Assembly: GCA_017506865.1 (NCBI GenBank)
Contig: JAFCMP010000479.1
Location: forward strand, 372,001 to 436,000
Direction of reading: 5' to 3'
DNA: 64,000 nucleotides
Origin: Tribonema minus
Taxonomy: Eukaryota; Sar; Xanthophyceae; Tribonematales; Tribonemataceae
Shown here: piece by piece, positions 13,401 through 25,728 of the stretch
Layout: each line of letters opens with the position of its first letter
Position numbering within the stretch: position 1 is the first letter of the stretch
Notes under the pieces: generated by a model
Database searches by the model: none
The model's input: only the letters and a program-made list of their open reading frames with translations
What the model was told of the DNA's origin: nothing
Translations under genes and position numbers: made by a program

Positions 13401-16400
13401 CAGCAACAGTCGTCGCAACGAACACCTTCAAGTGCCCTGCCACGTCCAAGGCAAACTTCAACTACCTCAAGCCTGATGACAGTGACTGCTGCAGGGAAAA
13501 GATGTGTATGCATGTGCAGAAACCAATGGTGGCCATCATCACATCAAGGACCCCCAGCAATCACACACTTGAAATCTACAGCGAAGGCAAAGTTGAGCTC
13601 ACATGAGATGCAAAGTTGACCTCCCCCATGTCCACCGAAGGAACTAACACGATACAGCAGACATCAATAAGACAGATGATCAACCCTAGTGATTAGTGAT
13701 TTACCTGTATAACCACGCCCTGGCCCCCGCACTGATCACAGGTGGACACCTTGGCCCCAGGCTTGGCGCCGCTTCCAGTGCATGTGTCGCACGTCTCCAG
13801 GTGACGGATGCGCACCTTCTCCTCACTGCCAAAGCAAGCAGTCTTGAAGTCCAGGTCTAGGTCAACTCTCAGGTCGTCACCTGCGCATGATATAAGCGCA
13901 AATATTAGTGGTCATTGGCGATGATGAAGTGCGGGTCTAGGTCCACCCTCAGGTCGTCACCTGCATGAGATCAGCGCAGCTTATTAGTGGTGATTGGTGA
14001 TAATGAAGTGCAGGTCAGGGTCCACCAGCGCAGCTTATTGGTGGGTTGGTGATGATGAAGTCCAGGTCAAGGTCCAAGCTCAGGTCGCCACTGTATGAGA
14101 TCAGCGCAGATTATAGATTGCTGACTTGGCGGCGGTATTGAGTAGGCAGAGCCTCGCAGGCAAAAAGCGAGGCAAGTATGGGGCATGTCTGTGTAGGTGA
14201 CCACAGCTCGCAGGCTCTCAAAAAATGCACGACATCCGACTCAAGTCTATAAGGTGAGAGCGTCAACCAGACCTTTTGAAGGGGGGGGGGGTCTGACTTT
14301 GCATGCTTGCGTCACGCAAGCAACATGCCTTCATTCTATATTGAGAATCCTGAACCCTGGCTATGGATGGCAACGGACCACCAGCAAACTTCAAGTGCAC
14401 GCCCAGCAATAACTTCAAGTGCTCACTTGTAAACTTCAACAAATGTAAACCCCAACAAAGGGGCAGTACAAAGCGCCATGCCTTAAGCTAGGAAATAGAT
14501 GAGATGCTCTTGCATAGCCTGCGCTGACCTGAGCAGCCACAACATTTGTGCAATGCCATTCACTACAGATACTTTGAAGTATTTGATCACTTCGACATTG
14601 AGGAACAAGATGTTTTGTAAGCGAGTGATTCAATGCCATCAGAATAACATTTGGAGGAGGTATCAACAACGTTACCGTCAATGCTCACAAACACCATGAC
14701 ATTGCGTCCCTCCCTACTGCAAATCTGTATCACTCATTCGTCTTGGCAGATCAATCAAAACTGTTAAACCTTGTCAATAAATATCATATACTATGCCCCG
14801 CCAATGAGCATCACAATGCGAGCCACCGCGCCCTGTTCACTCACAACAAACATTGTGTCTGCCACACCGCTGCTGCTGGTACCGCCGACTTCAACCTATC
14901 ATACTTGAAATACATTACACCATGCCTATCAATGCAAGTGCACACGACAAACGCCTCCGCCTGCCGCACAAGGCATGCCCATGTCACGCACTCACCGCGC
15001 ACAGGTGCCCTACTGCGTGCGCCGCCGCCCCGCCCGCCCCTCATGCCGCCTCCAAAGAAGCTATCAAAGATGTCACTCAGGTCGACATCACCCATACCAC
15101 CGGGGCCACCGCCCATGCCCCCCTTCAGGCCTGCCTCTCCAAATTGATCATACCGCTGCCGCATTTCCGGGTCCGATAGAACCTGTGGGTGTGGGCATGG
15201 ATGACCGTATGATGAGCTACTTGACATGCCTTATTACAACTGCACTTGAGATATGCACTGGTAGAGATCGCGTGGCAAGAGCAATCGGAACTGCCAGCTC
15301 TCAAACAGTAACTATGCCACAACGGTATTGAAATTTGACAATTTAAATATGGACAAAAGACAAAGCTTCACATGCACAAGCAAGTACATGATACCTGTGA
15401 GTGTTCTGTTGCCTATATTGTACACCAGCGCAATGCATGCACAGAAACCAATTGCACTGTGATGGGCCTGAAGTTCAGTCGAAATACGACAGGTAATGAC
15501 AAATCCAGACTGTTGCGGTATGATATGTGCTCAAAAGGTGTCCTAGGAGTAGAATAAATCTGGAGGCATAGTTGTTCAATGAGTAAAACGAAAAGGTACA
15601 GTATGTGATGTGCAGACATGTAAAGCATCATTATTACCATGCCACACACGCTTGCTGTCACCCCAGGTATACATGCTGCATACATAAGGCTGCTTCCACC
15701 TACAGACAAAAAGCATGGAAGAGCTCTGCTTATCGTGTTGGAGTACGGAATGGCGTATCAGATTGCTGCCAATATGGCTGTGGATGGAGACCTATATCAC
15801 ACTCACCTCATAAGCCCTGTTGATCTCCTTGAATTTCTCTTCTCCATTTGGGTTGACATCAGGATGAAACTCACGCGCTAGCTGCATACAAGAGCATGAA
15901 AACGCATGATGCACACTTTCAGTACAGATGCATTCCAGTACATTCAGTTACTGTGCTGGCATACCAAGCAATTCTGTTCACAAAGGTGCGCAACTCAATG
16001 CAGGGAACAGCTGCTAGGCAACAGAGTGCCAGGACATCAGCACTTTGCGAAAGACATGCTACAGATTTGTAACGACAGAAATCGCACACACACAGACATG
16101 CTGCAAGCCTTCATGCTCAGCAACTGATGTTCATTGCTGGCGTGGCCAACTTCCCGAACAATTCGTGAATGAAGGAAACAGATGCTGCTGTTGATGCAAC
16201 ACGTCTTGCAGTGATTAGCAAGCACACTTAGTATTGCAAAGGCATCCAGCAAAAAAAATAGCATCATGAGCATGCAGGCAGCAACATTACACGTGTATCA
16301 AGACTGACCTTCCTGTAGGCCGACTTGATGTCCTTCACATCAGCCGTGCGTCCAACCCCAAGCGTCTGGTAAAAGTCAGCTGCCATACATAGTGGGCTTA

Positions 16401-16584
16401 CACTTCGAGGCCTGCGAGCGCCGTACCGTTGGTGTTGTCGTTGAGCCGCAGGTGCAAAGCTTGATTGGGGTGATCGCCAAGTGCTTGCTGAAAAGCTGGG
16501 AGATGATAAGAAGGCATTTGTCAGCGCTGCCAGCTGTGCTGCGGCCACCAGGGCCAGCGCCGCTGCTGCGGACAGCTTGCACAT
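10408..16584 (-). CDS. Chaperone DnaJ (type I Hsp40), predicted plastid-targeted
   Basis: Eight exons join in phase: 16584-16309, 15881-15807, 15182-14996, 13880-13705, 13004-12849, 12303-12167, 11522-11336, 10536-10408 (stop TAA), about 440 residues. The leader is a hydrophobic signal peptide ending ALTNA, then a Phe and a Ser/Arg-rich transit peptide, and a second likely cleavage near CMAA, so import through a secondary plastid envelope is inferred. The J domain ([22 protein letters not shown] to FHPDVNP) keeps HPD. A Gly/Phe-like region ([13 protein letters not shown]) follows. All four zinc motifs are present: [24 protein letters not shown] and CGTCGGRG. The C-terminal substrate-binding domains end with KGAPVLGG and [10 protein letters not shown]. 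It should deliver unfolded stromal proteins to plastid Hsp70. Introns 3, 5 and 6 carry duplicated splice junctions and inverted telomeric repeats. The ATG lies 131 bp from that of a divergent monooxygenase gene. Confidence 0.96.
11704..11742. repeat. Interstitial telomere-type repeat, CCCTAA orientation
   Basis: Degenerate (CCCTAA)n inside DnaJ intron 6 (12166-11523). It faces a TTAGGG tract about 200 bp away in opposite orientation. Confidence 0.85.
11942..11970. repeat. Interstitial telomere-type repeat, TTAGGG orientation
   Basis: About 4.5 units of GGGTTA, in the same DnaJ intron as the CCCTAA tract at 11704-11742 but inverted, so the two could pair in single strands. Confidence 0.85.
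12301..12518. repeat. Tandem 110-bp duplication containing a 3' splice site
   Basis: Segments 12301-12410 and 12411-12518 share the block GTCCTGCARCATCATCATGA, then CGCAAAAGGCAGCAA, and later GCTGCACATGACCA and GTAGGTAT. On the minus strand the first segment holds the acceptor of DnaJ exon 6. The second lies upstream in the intron and keeps a matching TTGCAG|GAC acceptor. Confidence 0.8.
13848..14125. repeat. Four imperfect tandem copies of an intron-exon junction
   Basis: The unit, 52-79 bp, starts with GAAGTSCRGGTC and contains AGGTCGTCACCTGC and GATCAGCGCAGC. The first copy (from 13848) is the real start of DnaJ exon 4 with its acceptor. Copies from about 13927, 14006 and 14058 lie in the intron. 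The 13927 copy keeps an in-frame GDDLRVDLD coding block behind a CAG acceptor; the 14006 copy has lost the splice site. Confidence 0.8.
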
Positions 16585-16715
16585 CGGTCGCGGAGTGAAG
16601 TGCTTGGTGGTTTGCCTGTGTATGTTTTTTCTCGAAGGTGAGGCTCTGCCAGCTCACAGAAGTTGGCACTTGAAGAAGAAGTTTGTCCTGTTTTGTGTGT
16701 CATGCACAAGTCAGG
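16585..16715. promoter_or_regulatory. Compact divergent promoter region between DnaJ and FMO
   Basis: Only 131 bp separate the start codons of two divergently transcribed genes, so core promoters and both 5' leaders must overlap or extend into coding sequence. No TATA box or other known element was recognised. The DnaJ start gives a good signal peptide and the FMO start precedes the FAD motif closely, so both starts are well supported. Confidence 0.45.
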
Positions 16716-19700
16716 ATGGAGGGCGGCAAGCAAGGATGCGCAGAGCCACTGGATGTAAAAACGGTGGCGGTAATTGGCGCAGGCCCCTCAGGTCTTGTCA
16801 CTCTCAAGTACCTCCTGGATGCAGGTCTGAAGGCGACATGCTTTGAGCAAGGATCGGATCTTGGCGGGACCTTCGTCAACAAGGCGTACGACGATGCGAC
16901 GCTCGTGTCCAGCAAATTCCTCACGCCATTCAGCGACTTGAGACTGCCCGAGGAGTGCGCTGCGCACCAGACGTTGCCGGAGTGCTGCGCGTACTTGCAA
17001 GGTAGGTAATCATTTGCACCTCGAAATCAGATTTCTGCCAGCCTCACACTGTTCTTAGCTCACCATCCAATGCATGTCTGCCGTCTCTGAAATTGTGACA
17101 TGAATCGATGCGGTGCTTCGGTTGCATCCCTGAATTACATTTACTGCTGCCATCTACATAAAGATTTGCGACAACAAATACATATCGAGCATCGTGTCGC
17201 AAGCAGCCTGCTTGAAACAGTTTTGTCCAGGGCATATTCTATTGAGATGGGTGCATGTTTTGGCACATATACACTGCAGTTCACTGTGCATATTGTCATG
17301 CCTGCGCTCATACTGAGGATACTGATACCTCAAAGTATTGCTCATGCTGGCGTAGGTACAAGGAAGGACACATAGATCATGAATGCAACATTGAGTTCAA
17401 GCAACAACCTTCCAGGTCACAAATGCGCCGCCGTGCCCTGCCGTCTCTTGCTGTGCAGAGTATGCTGCTACGTTCAACCTGCTGCAGCACATCGAGTTCA
17501 ACACACAGGTGACCGATGTGTCTCGTGCCACTAGCAGTGGAAGATACAGGGTCACTACGGCTCCTGTCACTGCAGCAGGCAGAAGCAGCAGCTGTGTCAG
17601 CTGTAACGCGTGGAATGACAGCGCAGGCGCAAGCACCGGGCCGTGTGCATGCGATACTCATGCTGGAGCAGTTGCAAGCAGTGACAATGGCAGCAACAGG
17701 GTCAGTGGCAGCAGCCGTGGTGGAGGCAGTGAGAGCGGCGGCAGCACAGTACACCATTTTGACGCAGTGGCGGTGTGCAGCGGGCTACACAATGTGCCAC
17801 GGGTGCTACGCATTGCGGGCCTGGAGTCTTTCACTGGTACCATAATGCACAGCTCGGAGTACAAGGAGAGGAGCATCTTTGCTGGGAAGCGCGTGCTTGT
17901 GGTGGGCACCGGGGTAAGTGGCCCCCTGATCATGAATAGCCCTTGACATTATAGCACTCAAGTCTGTTCACCAGAGCCTTATGCTGTGTCTTCATCATGT
18001 GCTACTAGCGGTGATGAGTGGCAACCTAGAGTGCCGACAGGGAACTTCAAGTTGAGCAATAATGACATGCAGTGCAGACAGCTGGTGTGCTGTCAGCACC
18101 CCCAGGGACTTGCTGGCTGGAACACAACATTGAGAAATGGATGTTTAGAACCAGCTTGAGTCAAGACTCATTCATGTGCTTGCATCTAGAGGTGGACGCA
18201 TGGTTGATGAAAGCCGCTCATGTGTACTGCATACATCGAAGACAGGTATTTCTATGAAGGCATCTCACGGCTCCCTATCGATAGAGCGTTCAACTGCTCG
18301 AATAACAGTGTGCATGATGCACTGTGCACATGCCGGGCGTGGCTGTGAGCGCAGCAATACTCCAACAGGCATCACGGTAGCATCAGCGCCATTGCGAACA
18401 CTTTTGCTGCTACAGTACCCGCTAATGCTGACTCTGGGTGCAGTCCTCATGAAACGTGAAAGCGGCAAACAAGCACGGTGCTGCCCATTGCTATATCTTC
18501 GTCATTTCCACACAGGCCCGCTGTATATAGGAGTCTGCATGTCCGCCGCCAACGCTTTGAAGCAGCAGCGTGGCCCAATGCCCTCGTTGTCTTGACGCAG
18601 CAGCATGGCTCAATGCCTGGTCTTGTGACTCGTGGCAGCAATCTGTGTGCGAGAACTCACCACTCACCCCGGGTACGTATGTATGCGTCTCATTGCGCGT
18701 GCAGGAGACGGGCCTGGACCTGGCATACAGGGCAGTGCTCAGCGCGTCAAGCGTCACGCTGCTCACACGCAGCGGCTTCCTCAGCGTGCCCGCCATATTT
18801 GGCGACAAGCACAGCGGTCTGCCGCTGGACACACTCATCACCAACCTGGTGAGTGCACCCGCATATGTATGAATGAAAACGAATCAAAAGATCGTAGAGC
18901 TCTAGGTGTGTATGTTCGAATGGATGGATGGATGCGCGTGAGGGTTTTCATGGGTCACTGAGAGTTTAAGTGTACTGCTACGCACCGTGTTGGGATGGTC
19001 GTGAGGGTGATGCAGTCTTAGACATGCCACTGCTCTTCTGTGCAGCTGCTTCAAGTGGTGAGCAGCAACAGCTGTGTGTGGAATGCATGCAGTAATTGCA
19101 GTGCTGTGGTAGTGTCGCGACTGGCATGTCATAGGTTTTGCTTGGAACATGGATAGAAGTATGTCTATGATTTCGCAATTTTCAACCGCTGTTCACGGAT
19201 CAATGTAGTGTTGAAGTTCGTGGTACGGCCTGGATGCGGTGCTTTACACTAACCAAATCACGAAGGCATCTTGTACACGATTTGCTAGTGTACATGCAAC
19301 ATTCATGTCTTCTTATCGCATCTTTGATACAACACCAAACATGATCCTGTGGCTGCGCTGACTTGAAATGCTCAGATCATAAACATGGCCATAGTCACAG
19401 ACAGAATGGTAGCAGCAACTCTAGGGTAGCGTGTGACATGCAGCAACCAGCAGTGATCAAGCCGAATGCATACTGCATCACTCATGGCCCGCTTTATGAG
19501 CTGAAGCACCAACCGATCTAAGGATACTGCTAAATGTACCAGCCTGTGGTAGCCAACTGTGTGTACATTCCATTACCTTGCCTGCACGCGCCACCTAGAC
19601 CTCGCCCTTGAATGCTCATGCGTGCACGTTTACGGCTTCACGATGATATGTTTCTATGACGCTTACATGACCTGTGACCATGCACTCGTCAACCATCATG

Positions 19701-22700
19701 TGCCTCTCTGACAGTTTGAGTCTGCCTACGAGCATCACTGGATCCACGCTGCGCGGCTCAAGTGGGCAGTCACCGCTGTCCTGATTCGCGTAGGGTTTCT
19801 GCTGGCCACCGGCTCAAGCAAGGGCTTCAATCAGTGGGCGGGCCATGTAACCCCTGTGCGTCGGGGGTACCACATCATCAACAAGGTATGTAGGTATCCT
19901 GGAAAAGAGGAAATGATTGCGCAGAGGCTGGTACAGACCTGCAGAGTATCTGGGTCGGTGTTGGCAGCATCGACTGTTGAGTGTGGTGGCGCCAGCTGTC
20001 GAGGCATTGTGCACGGGCAAGCACGACTTTGCTGTCTTAACAACAGATAGGTATGCATGCTGCACAGCGTGAGGCGTGCACTTTGAGATTGCAGCAAGTA
20101 CGTGATACGCTTGCCACAGATGATCAGGTGACAGCGCTCACTCGTGACGTCGCTTTGATGAGAAGAGAAGGGTGCCAAGGTGAGCGCTGTTGCATACGCG
20201 GAGGAGGTGGGGATGGCTGGCAAAACATTCAAGTCCGATGCCATGAACCAATGCAACTGCCACGTGTCTGCCACGCTGGACAGCAAGCTGCTGCAGGCGT
20301 GGCACACACAGTAGTGTCGAGTCATATGGAACGTAAATTATGGGGCTTAGGGTTTAAACGCGCGCAGTTGGGATGTGATCTCATTCGCTGTCATCTGGAA
20401 GAGAGTTGAAGTCAAGACCCAGGTTGTGCACGACATTACGGTTGTCTACCGCCCAGCTACAAGGAGCAGGCAGCCTATCTCAGTAACGCGTACTTCGCCT
20501 GTTGTGAGTTTATCGGGGCTTGTCAAGCTGCACTGCTATGACCTTCAAGGCTAAATGGTGCTCGCTGTCATTGCAACAAGAAGCTAAGCTGCCATCGGCA
20601 TTGTTAGCGCAGTTTGTATTCATCTGTCAGCACATGAAGCACGTGCTGACACATAAGTCAAGGTGCTGAGTTCGCATACAGTGTGATTGTGGTGCGCGCA
20701 GGAAGGTGTCACGCATTGGCACTTGGCGCTGACATACTTAGGGCAGTGCCATTTTTGAGAGACTCCATTGCTGATGCAGCCTATGCAATTCGGTCACGTC
20801 TCCATGATGATCATTGCTCACAAAGTGCATGTTATTTGCGAGTGTCACCTAACCGGGCACAAGTAACATGCACCGAGTAAGACCCATACCATCCCTTTTC
20901 AGCAGTCACTGAACAGTTACATTTTATTCTCCTCGGATTGCAATCACAACTGAGCCGCTGCTTCAACTGTAATTGTGTGTGCGCAGTCCACGGCGGCCAT
21001 GCCCTACATTAACCGCCCCTACAAGCGCCAATCAGTGCTCGGCTGCCTGCTGTACAGCTGGTGGGACACACCAGCCAAGGCCGCTGTTGCCAGCAACATG
21101 CACATCGACCTGCGCCGCGGCTCAATTGCTCGAATCCAAGGCTCGCGTGTGTACTTTACCGCAGGGAGCAGGGGCAGCGACGGCGGCGATGCATGCTGTG
21201 CTAGCACTGACAGCTGTACGAGGAAGCCCTGCACCAGCGGTGGTGTCAGTGAGTTTAATGGCGCTGGTGCAGCCGGGCACAGCAGTAACGGAGGAGTGTG
21301 TGGCAGCTGCTGCACAGGGCAGCACGGTGCAGATGACTGCACTAGCACCTGCAGCAGTAGTTCTGACTGTCGCGACGGCAATAGTGGCTGCAGACACGCC
21401 AGCAGCAGCTTGGGCTGTGATAATGGCACAATCGATGGCACCAGTGACAGTTCTGCGTTATCGCAAGAGTATGACGTGATCATCTTGGCCACTGGCTACA
21501 GGCAGCACTTTCCCTTCTTGCATGGCAACATGATGGATGGCGGCGTGGATGGTCATGGCGTCGGAGAACCAGGTGCGCCTCGACAGTATAAATTGAAGCC
21601 GCACTTTTGGTAGCATTGTTCATGTCTAAACACTTCGTGCTCTGTTTAGTCAGAGTATCGCTGTGACAGCCTTGCCATCCGGTGTATCGCGCAATGGCGA
21701 CTTGTGTGATGAGGGGTTTGAAAGCTGAGAGCGCACAACACTCAAAACCGAGTTTCACTAATTGTTGCATCAGCATGCCGCAATGCATTTGCGCCACAAC
21801 AAGCTGCTGATGCCACCAACACGTGTACGCCTCACAACGTCTGCACTGGCATCATGTGGCAAACCCACATGTCCCTGACGCTGCTGCAATCCTGGTGTGA
21901 TCATCAACAAACTGAACATCGCCTTGTTTCTGAGCAGGTGCCTCGGCGACCACCTCACAGCAATCTTCAGGCCCTCCGATACATCAAAACCCCACCGAAG
22001 ACCCTCTCCCCCCCGCCAGCGAAGGCCACCACATCGTGTCAGCACAGGAGCCCACGCTGGCTTTCATCGGGTTTATCAGACCCAATGTGGGGGCGATACC
22101 GCCGATGAGCGAACTCCAGGTATGTGCTGCACATGTGTTGAAGTTGAAGTTTGTTGTAAATTGAGCACGACTCCTCTGATCTGAGGTCATTCGCAATCGC
22201 TCTCCGCACAAGTCCTGAGCAAGGCCACAGGTGATGGTTATGTCGATTACCATTGCTCTCTGCCCACCTCAGAGCAAGGCTACAGGTGATGATTATGTGG
22301 ATCTCCCATTGCATGACGGAGCAGTGATGTCAAGACTGTCTGGCCCGCAAGTGCTGCCCTGTCCATCTGATGCATTCTGAGTTCAACAATCATGCATGTG
22401 GAACAATGAACTTGTACTTGAAGTAGAAGTACCATACTTGCCTTACATGCTACGACACCAGGCGCCAGTGCACACATTGCGAGTGAACTGATCATTGAAT
22501 GCCTGAAGTCAATTGTTAGTTAATGTGGGGGTGTTGAGTTCGATCAAGCTTAGGGTACTAGCACAGTCGCACTGCGTTGCAACCGCAGATTGAATTTTGA
22601 AATGCCACCACTATGGAGGAGTATTTGGCAAGGAAGGGTACATAGACTGTCAGTAATGTACGCATACTTCAAGGTATATCATATGCATGCGTACAATCAC

Positions 22701-23880
22701 ATACTTCGAAGTACACACTTGTGTATGTGCATACGCGCATGCGTAGAAGCACCTGAAATGCATACCTCAAGGTATAGACAATCCCATGCCTGCATTTATA
22801 TCGAATTCACATAAAATGAGTGCATCTGCACCAAACCCAGCAATCTCAGGGTTCCTTTGACGCCATGCGAGGCTGACTCATGTGACTGTTGTTTTCCGGC
22901 CTGTCGATCAACTCAATGATTGTTGGCTGCTTTGCGCGTGCTTGCCGTTCAGGTTATGTGGTGGCTGGAACGCCTACGAGGCAGGGTTGTAAGACCCAAG
23001 TGCGCACCATCATACCACGTGCTCGCCCGAAAACTGCCATATGGCGTTGACTACGGCGCCTACATGCACCAGGTTGGTACCAAGCTCGGAAGCCATGCAG
23101 CACACGATTTGTCGTCATGATTCATGTTACTGCGACAGCCTCGTAATAATTCATGTTACTGCGACAGCCTGTTGTGTACATGGAATGGCTCCTCAATGAT
23201 AAGCTGTCATCAGGTCCCATTGCGCTCATCTGCTAGCAATGGCCTTGCCGTAAACTCATTGATACTGGCCCTCAACTGGCTTGTTGTGGTTGTATGCCAG
23301 TGCATGTTAATGCACTTGTTGTACATAGTCAGGGTGTCCATGCACTTGCCTGGTGTGCGCCCAGGTGCTGTCGATAGAATGCAATGCATCTCCAAGACCG
23401 AAACCAAGATGCGTAGTATCGACAACATCTGCACGCACACCACAAGCTACATCATGCCACAATGCGCACACAGCACCCTCAAGTGGGGCCAACACCTCCC
23501 ATTTTCCACCTGTCTGTACGCAACAGGTGGCACGTGACATCGGCGCTGCCCCTAGCCTGACAACACTCCTATGCAAGGGCGGCCCCAAGGCCCTCATCGC
23601 ATATGCCCTCGGTCAGGCCTACATCAGCTTCTTCCGCATCAGCGGACCCTTCGCGTCGCCGCACGCGCTGACCGCAGCGCGCAGTGAGCTGTGGGGCCCC
23701 GTCGTGCAGCGCGGCTTTCTCGCCAACGCGGCGTTTACAGCGTTGCTCATACCGTTTGGTGTTCTCAATGGTGCCGCATGGGTGCTGGATCAGGTGTTCG
23801 TGCAGCGGAAGGCAGCGTCTGCAGTGACCATAGCGGCTGCCGCTGCAGCAGCCGCGGCATTTCGCCGCCTGCGGTGCTAG
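16716..23880 (+). CDS. Flavin-containing monooxygenase (FMO family)
   Basis: Eight exons fit in phase: 16716-17001, 17459-17913, 18705-18848, 19715-19885, 20987-21572, 21938-22119, 22953-23072, 23527-23880 (stop TAG), about 765 residues. FMOs use FAD, NADPH and O2 to oxygenate soft nucleophiles (N or S atoms). Visible motifs are the FAD loop VIGAGPSG near residue 20, the FMO signature FTGTIMHSSEY, the NADPH loop VVGTGETG split by intron 2, YDVIILATGYRQHFPF, and the C-terminal LAFIGFIRP...PPMSELQ. Two inserts make it longer than the usual 450-550 residues: a Ser/Gly/Cys-rich block in exon 2 and another in exon 5. The C-terminus ends in an Ala-rich hydrophobic stretch (LIPFGVLNGAAW, then poly-Ala) that could be a membrane anchor. 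The junction 21572/21938 is the least certain, since a short extra exon could lie between. The substrate cannot be inferred. Confidence 0.94.
22209..22312. repeat. Two tandem copies of a ~55-bp intronic unit
   Basis: GAGCAAGGCYACAGGTGATG with ATTATGT-like continuation occurs at about 22212 and again at about 22270, inside an FMO intron. Confidence 0.65.
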
Positions 23881-24925
23881 GATGGCATGTGCCGATTGCC
23901 AAGGCAAGCAGCAAGCCGCGCTGTCATTTCACAGCAGGTGTGCAGCGTTTTGTTATGGCCTCGTGGTCATGTAGGTGCTTAAGTGCTCGCCCGGAATGCC
24001 ATCAGCAGCAGCAGGTGGTGGTGAGCTTCACTCTTGGATTGTGGCGGCAGCTGCCCCTAGGGTCAGTGCGAGGCGCGTGTATATTAGAAGCACCTGTCAC
24101 CACAACTGTACGGCTTGTGTTGCAATGGCAGCCTGTCAGTGAGCGCCACCTGTGAGGCGATGGCAGCAGTTATCAAAATGTCAGCTCCAGCAGTGGTGAA
24201 TCCGCGCTCAAGCCACACTGTAACACATAGCGCAGCTCCAGGTGCTGCGTGCATTTGGCCTGCAGGTAGGCAGGCGCCTGCTAGTTGATGTCACAGTGAT
24301 GAATGTAATCAGCCCATTGTCACGAAAGCCTCAAACAGGCATCAGCTGGTTCAAAGAGGCACATCAGTGCATCGAGTACATTACCGGAGACATGTCTGCT
24401 ATACGGCTCTGCTATAGTAATGCTGTATACAACACCACTCATTTGCCATTCACTGGTGATTGTTGTGTTGTGCGCCAAGTCTGGTCACTGATGCTGTGCA
24501 CCCGTTGCCGACTTTTCAGTTCTGCGGTTGCCCCTGGCTTGAATTTCACCTGCTTCACAGTCTGATCGTGCCTGATGCAATGCAGCATGTCTCTTCGCCG
24601 ACATGAGGTGCAAAGGATACGGTGGACGTGTTACCTTGGGCATCATCTGCTGCTCGTGAAGAGGCAGTAGCTTGCGCGCACTGTGATGCCTCATGATAAT
24701 GGGTAGCAGGCGGGGTTGGAACAGGGCTGGTTGTGGTTCAGGTTAGCCTCGTGTAACAGCATCTGCAATCCAAGTATTAGTGTCTGGTGTCCAGTGATAA
24801 GAGTTGGCAACACTGTAATTCTTTCTTGCAATAGAATTGGCGGCGACCAAACATGTGGCAGTAGCGTCGGCAACAAATTTGAAGGTCACTGGCGCACTGC
24901 TGTGTTGCCACCTCTTGATGCACTT

Positions 24926-24955
24926 TGAACTGGTAGGTATATACCTACCAGTTCA
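24926..24955. repeat. Perfect 30-bp palindrome
   Basis: Arms TGAACTGGTAGGTAT and ATACCTACCAGTTCA are exact reverse complements with no spacer, centred between 24940 and 24941. It could extrude as a cruciform or mark joined transposon ends. Confidence 0.9.
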
Positions 24956-24984
24956 TGCTACCGTGTCATGTCACCAGCTCATAC

Positions 24985-25110
24985 TTGGCAGTCGTACTTG
25001 TGGGTCATACTTGGGGGTCATACTTAGGGGGTCATACTTGGTGGTCATAGTATTACTTAGGGGGTTGTACTTGGGGGTCGTTCTTAGGGGTCGTACTTAG
25101 GGGTTGTACC
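24985..25110. repeat. Short tandem array of GTCATACTTGGGG-like units
   Basis: About nine degenerate 12-16-bp units of GTCRTACTTRGGGG follow one another. The array is strongly strand-biased, G+T-rich on the plus strand. Confidence 0.8.
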
Positions 25111-25634
25111 CGCCGGCGGGGTCACACTCATCGTGTGAGGGGTTGTATGCTCAAGTTGGGTGACTATTTTGTCTCTCTTTCTTATACTTCCAAAGCATGC
25201 ATATGATGTCCTCATATGCAGTCCATCATCAGGAAAAAGGGGTGGTCTCATTTCCTTGTGAGACGCCACGTTTTGCCGGCAAACCATCCGCCGTTGCCGT
25301 CGGCTGTCGGTTTGCCGGCGATTTGCCAGAATGTTCTGCGGCAAGTGTGCGGCGAGCGTAGTGAAAGCCGCTTGATCCCGTGAATGCTGGCTGACTGCCG
25401 AGGTGTCGCCATTTGCATTTGCTGGCTGACGGGTATGAGAAATTGCCAGAGCATTGCTAATAAAGGGCTGACGGATGTTGAGCACCTGACAGCTGCGACT
25501 TGAACTGAATTGTACACACAGCAAGAGTGCGCCTGGGCTGGAGCGATGCAGTGTTGCTGGCGTATGTGGCCTTGAGCTTTCCAAAGTGCTGCATGCATGC
25601 AGTTCGCCAATTGCTGGACTCCACAGCTGAAACT

Positions 25635-25728
25635 CTCCAACGGCCAGTCGATTGCCACCTTCTAGGGCACTGCAGCACAACTCCAACGGCCGATCGACTG
25701 CCACCTTCAAGGGTACTGCAGCACAACA
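25635..25728. repeat. 47-bp tandem duplication
   Basis: CTCCAACGGCCRRTCGAYTG to CACTGCAGCACAA-type ends occur twice in direct succession (25635-25681 and 25682-25728) with a few substitutions. Confidence 0.8.
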
